Origin: Chalara sp. BL73
Lineage: Eukaryota > Ascomycota > Leotiomycetes > Helotiales
Direction of reading: 5' to 3'
Length of the DNA stretch: 64,000 nt
Assembly: GCA_918026815.1 (NCBI GenBank)
Contig: CAKJVC010000162.1
Span: 1-64,000, forward strand
Position numbers and translations under genes: made by a program. Shown piece by piece: positions 60,304 to 64,000 of this stretch (the stretch's first letter is position 1; each line of letters begins with the position of its first letter). The notes under the pieces were generated by a model. It made no database searches. It had not been told where the DNA came from and saw nothing but the letters and a program-made list of their open reading frames with translations.

Positions 60304-61536
60304 TCAATTTCCATATCGCCTATTTGCACCAATACCTAGCCGCTCCAGCTCTGTATTACTAATAACGCTCATTCCCATGCTGCTAACCGTATCTACCGTC
60401 CTCCGACTCGCATTCCTCGTGACATCTCCCCTGTCGAGAGATGCGGGAGGCTCCTGGATCCGCACCATGTTCCCCTCCCCTAAAACGCCGCTTTCGCGCA
60501 AAGTACTGGCTCGACTGACTGGACTCAGCAGACTCGGGTCCGGGCTGGTGACGCCGTCCCTAACTATGCGCTCTAAAGAGTCCTGGTGTACTACATAATG
60601 TGGCACAGGCGACACGATCGACGTTGTTTGAGTAGCTGATACAAGGGGAACTTCTGGCGAAGTTTGCATTGGTGTCTGGAGACCGGGCGTTATTGGGAAG
60701 CCCATTGTATCATGAGAGCGTGACCGGATATGGAAGGTTCGTTGGCCTGTTGGTGGTGCTGATATTCCCGAGACTTCGCTGTATCCTGTCGGACTAGGCA
60801 GTATTACGGATTCCCTATATGCGGCTGGCGGCGGAGGAATCGTGATGGTGCCTGAGAATAGTGGCGGAACGGCGTGTGACGCTGAATATCCAGAAATTCG
60901 AGGTAATTCTCCAGGATAATGTGCGCTTATGGGAGATATGCTCCCTTCAGATGGCGTTTCGTTTCTATATGAGGTATTGAGCGGCTCAATAGGGCTCACT
61001 CCTCCAGTAGCCATACTGGATTGATTATATGTTTGTGGTAAGAAGAAGTCGCCGCTACTTCTTCCACCCGGCGTGGTTGGAGCCGCATGCGCATGACCGA
61101 AAGGCACACCAGGAAGGGATTCGTTGAGTCCAGCGTAGGTGATGGATTCCGCACCACTCTTCTCCCTGGGTGTCTTCTTTTTCCGGCGCATCAGACAGAA
61201 GATAATGAGCGCGAGTATTGCTATGAAGGCAACGCCTCCAGCCACACCCCCAATGATGGCAGCATTGTTGCCTGAGGACGAAGATTGTGTTGAATTGGAA
61301 GATGATGTGGCAGTGGATGTGGAAGATGAGGATGTGCTACTTGAGGTTAAAGACTCGGTTACAGTGGTTGATGTGACAAAAGATGATGAAGTTGGTGGTG
61401 AAAAGATCGCGGTAGTTGTAGTAGGATTATTCTGTTGCTCAGAAGTAGTCACGATAGTATTTGGGTTGCCAAATTGTCCTCCATTTCCACCACCAGGACT
61501 TCCTCCTGCTCCTCCTGGCCCTTGGCGGCGGTGCAT
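60304..61536 (-). CDS. Ser/Thr-rich single-pass surface protein (Mid2/Wsc-like layout)
   Basis: An ATG at 61536 opens 410 residues. A Gly-rich start (MHRRQGPGGAGGSPGGGNGG) leads into a Ser/Thr-rich ectodomain (about 39-90), one membrane helix at about 93-116 (AIIGGVAGGVAFIAILALII) and a basic stop-transfer MRRKKK. A cytosolic tail of nearly 300 residues follows, rich in Ser, Pro and Thr (for example PISAHYPGELPRISGYSASH). The arrangement is that of cell-wall stress sensors, but I see no cysteine-rich WSC domain. No signal peptide follows this ATG, and an in-frame stop lies a few codons upstream. A missing 5' exon carrying a signal sequence is therefore possible; a donor GTAAGT at about 61763 (minus) is a candidate. 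The tail is clear; the true start is not. Confidence 0.72.
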   Translation of the reverse strand: MHRRQGPGGAGGSPGGGNGGQFGNPNTIVTTSEQQNNPTTTTAIFSPPTSSSFVTSTTVTESLTSSSTSSSSTSTATSSSNSTQSSSSGNNAAIIGGVAGGVAFIAILALIIFCLMRRKKKTPREKSGAESITYAGLNESLPGVPFGHAHAAPTTPGGRSSGDFFLPQTYNQSSMATGGVSPIEPLNTSYRNETPSEGSISPISAHYPGELPRISGYSASHAVPPLFSGTITIPPPPAAYRESVILPSPTGYSEVSGISAPPTGQRTFHIRSRSHDTMGFPITPGLQTPMQTSPEVPLVSATQTTSIVSPVPHYVVHQDSLERIVRDGVTSPDPSLLSPVSRASTLRESGVLGEGNMVRIQEPPASLDRGDVTRNASRRTVDTVSSMGMSVISNTELERLGIGANRRYGN

Positions 61537-62806
61537 TGAGGACTTGGTTATTGAATATCAATGATTAGAACGCTTCCTCCTTGAGATGCAAACGATGGAG
61601 CTCAAAGTAAAAATAGTAAAATGCAAAGGAGCAACGAGTGGAATTGCAGCAAAGCCGAGCAAAACGAAGGACGGTAAGAAGAAGGAAATGAGATGTTGAT
61701 GGGGAAAGAAACTTGAAAGCTCACGACACGCACGCAAAAGAATATTTTGATCACTGACTTACGCTTCCTGGTTTCACAGCCCCTCGCCACGAGATGTTTG
61801 TAGAGTTTGCATTGTTCATGACTCCAAAGGGGAATTAGCGCCACCTATACGACGCGTGTTCTACCCGCGGTACATCGTAGGGCCCTGTGGATCATCAAAC
61901 ATCATGCACGGGCTCATTCTTCCTCGTTAAACCTTCTTTTTTTCCTTCTACGGTATTTTGCTTGTGAGCCTGAGCCTCTGATGCCGAGCAAGCCTCGAGT
62001 AGACAACGGTCTCGACTTCCGGCTGCTTAGTCTGTTACAGGATCCATCGAAGCGAGGTCGATATCGATCAGGGTGACGAACCTCCTATTTTATTCCAAGG
62101 CAAAGCTGGGAAAGGAACGCTGTATAGGGTGATCTAGCTTGCTTGGAGGGTTGTTCTATTGTTAACAGATTAAGAAGAACTCTTGAATCTTGTATACTAA
62201 GTAACGGCATACAGAATTCTCACCATGTTCATGACTCTGCTCTGTCTATCAAACGGGTAACGGAGTCGAAAGATTGAAGTGGTTTGAGGGTTCAAGGTGG
62301 ATGCTATGAATAGCCAGTAAACGAACCCGCCAACCTCTTGGAGGGAAAGCTTGTGTACTGTAAGTGAGGAACGGTAAGTTTAGCTTTAGGGCAGAGCCAG
62401 CCCCCGTACACGGAAAGTTAAACCAATGGAAAGCATCAACTTTTGGGATGAATCGCCGAATCTAGAGTTGCACAGCAACATGCGGCTGAGAAATGTGTCG
62501 CTTGCCTCCTGTCATGCTGACTGACAGCCCGCTGACAGCCTGCTCCTCACCAAACACACCCCCCACCTGTAGAAAAGGAAAAGGGGAAAAAAAACGAACA
62601 CAAGGAAGTCTAGACTATCGATATCCCCCATTCCAGTATCTTATCAACAAATACGATTAATCCCTTCGTCCAATAATCATCTGGCTGCGGCAGCGTCTCT
62701 TCTGCTAGCCGCCTTTCCCACCATCCATTTTATCTCCCCGCACTCTTGCTGCGAAAGACCTCGTCGCGTTGTTTACGCCAGTCCAGAGCTGTAGCAGATA
62801 GTCAGT
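61537..62806. other. Divergent upstream region of surface-protein and CaM-kinase genes
   Basis: Contains promoters and leaders of both genes. The minus-strand segment around 61763-61819 encodes a short ATG-led frame (MNNANSTNISWRGAVKPGS) that ends at a GTAAGT donor and may be a first exon. Leader-like CA/CT-rich DNA precedes the kinase ATG at 62807. Nothing else seen. Confidence 0.45.
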
Positions 62807-64000
62807 ATGAGCCAGCATCATCATCAAGATGGCCAGCAGGGCAAACCTCAGGTCCAAGCCTGTCGATACAAGACGGGAAAGACACTAGGTGCGGGGTCAT
62901 ACTCGGTCGTGAAGGAATGTGTGCATATTGATACCGGGAGATACTATGCTGCGAAGGTCATTAACAAGAGGCTGATGGCAGGACGAGAGCATATGGTATG
63001 TCCACCATAGGGCAAATTATATGATGACAAGAATAAGAACTAAACACCCCCCCAGGTTCGCAATGAAATCGCAGTCCTGAAACGAGTCTCTATGGGACAC
63101 CAGAATATCCTCACACTGGTCGACTACTTTGAAACCCTCAATAATCTATATCTTGTTACAGACCTCGCATTAGGAGGAGAGCTCTTTGATCGCATATGCA
63201 GGAAAGGTTCATATTATGAGTCTGATGCTGCAGACTTGATCCGTGCTACTTTGTCTGCAGTCGCATACCTACATGACCACGGCATCGTGCATCGTGACCT
63301 CAAGCCCGAGAACCTCCTTTTCCGCACTCCGGAAGATAATGCGGATCTGCTGATTGCTGATTTTGGGCTCTCAAGAATAATGGATGAAGGGCAGTTTCAC
63401 GTCCTGACGACTACTTGCGGTACACCAGGCTATATGGCTCCAGAGATCTTCAAGAAAACTGGGCATGGAAAGCCAGTAGATCTTTGGGCAATTGGCGTTA
63501 TAACATATTTCCTACTCTGCGGGTACACACCATTTGACCGAGATTCCAACCTGGAGGAGATGCAGGCGATCCTAATAGCAGACTACAGCTTCACGCCAAT
63601 AGAGTACTGGCGTGGCGTAAGCACCTCAGCACGAGAATTCATCAAACGCTGTCTCACAATCGATCCCACCCAACGAATTACTGCACATGAAGCACTTTCA
63701 CATCCGTTCGTAGTCGGAGATCAAACTGCCGCTAAGGATGGTAAGGGCAGTGATTTGTTACCCGTGGTCAAGAAGAACTTCAATGCACGCCGAACTCTCC
63801 ACGCAGCTATCGATACTGTGCGTGCTATCAACAAACTACGAGAAGGCCAATCAGGTATGATGGATGGAGTGATGTCAAGCAACCCGGTGGGAGGTGCCAA
63901 CCCTTTCAAAAGAGGAAACAATGACTCTGGTGTTGGAGGCGTGGGTGAGGATGTGATGGACACAGACTCCGGCTACGATACAGCACCATCAACTGGCGGA
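62807..64000 (+). CDS. Ca2+/calmodulin-dependent protein kinase, CmkA type (3' end cut off)
   Basis: A CAMK-family Ser/Thr kinase. The ATG at 62807 gives MSQHHHQDGQQGKPQVQACR; one intron at 62996..63055 (polypyrimidine acceptor with seven C). Motifs in order: glycine loop LGAGSYSVV (about 28-36), catalytic Lys in YYAAKVIN (about 50), HRDLKPEN (Asp about 144), IADFGLSR (Asp about 165), CGTPGYMAPE and DLWAIGVITYFLLCGYTPF. After the domain, VVKKNFNARRTLHAAIDTVR fits the autoinhibitory/calmodulin-binding helix. The C-terminal tail continues past the right edge. All catalytic residues are intact. Compared with the conserved EICGTPGY of relatives I remember, this one reads TTCGTPGY, a small activation-loop difference. 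Confidence 0.93.

Noticed and set aside
61139..61564. Acidic 141-codon plus-strand frame
   Set aside because: It is antisense to the Ser/Thr-rich coding region; Asp/Glu/Val repeats are the complement of Ser/Thr codons.

Overview
The window is nuclear DNA of a filamentous ascomycete. Genes are dense and monocistronic, on both strands, and are cut by short GT-AG introns (about 42-112 nt, one of 173 nt), often with a CTAAC-type branch box just before the acceptor. It also carries families typical of Pezizomycotina: a Zn2Cys6 regulator, an RTA1-like membrane protein, a GH5 glucosylceramidase/steryl-glucosidase and a CaM kinase. Residue choices remind me most of Leotiomycetes (Botrytis/Sclerotinia relatives), but that is an impression from memory, not a search result.

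Layout. 1-6 kb: SEC24 (runs off the left edge; its 5' half carries several apparent small deletions), two small unknown genes facing away from each other, and a Zn2Cys6 transcription factor with one apparent frameshift. 8-22 kb: MSN5/exportin-5 (11 exons), a GH5 glycosidase and SKI3 sharing a 266-bp divergent promoter, then a PGAP4-like glycosyltransferase. 22-31 kb is gene-poor and holds only lineage-type hypothetical proteins. 31-38 kb: a divergent HAD dehalogenase / HNH-like pair, then a 3.5-kb non-coding stretch leading to a conserved basic, glutamine-rich nuclear-type protein. 38-42 kb is non-coding except for hints of a small spliced transcript. 42-58 kb: a tyrosine phosphatase, a secreted lipase, an O-fucosyltransferase-like type II membrane protein, an ELYS-domain nucleoporin gene divergent from SMC4, and an RTA1-like protein. 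60-64 kb: a Ser/Thr-rich single-pass surface protein and a Ca2+/calmodulin kinase that runs off the right edge.

Most genes are housekeeping genes: COPII coat, nuclear export, exosome cofactor, condensin, nuclear pore. They are unrelated in pathway, and I see no biosynthetic cluster, transposon, CRISPR array, tRNA or rRNA gene. For almost every multi-exon model the exon lengths sum to a multiple of three, which supports the structures given. The exceptions are SEC24 and the Zn2Cys6 gene, where the reading frame breaks. No clear new biological system was found. The best leads are the uncharacterised conserved basic/Q-rich protein behind a long upstream region, the PGAP4-like transferase, the uORF-covered fucosyltransferase-like gene and the clustered SEC24 lesions.
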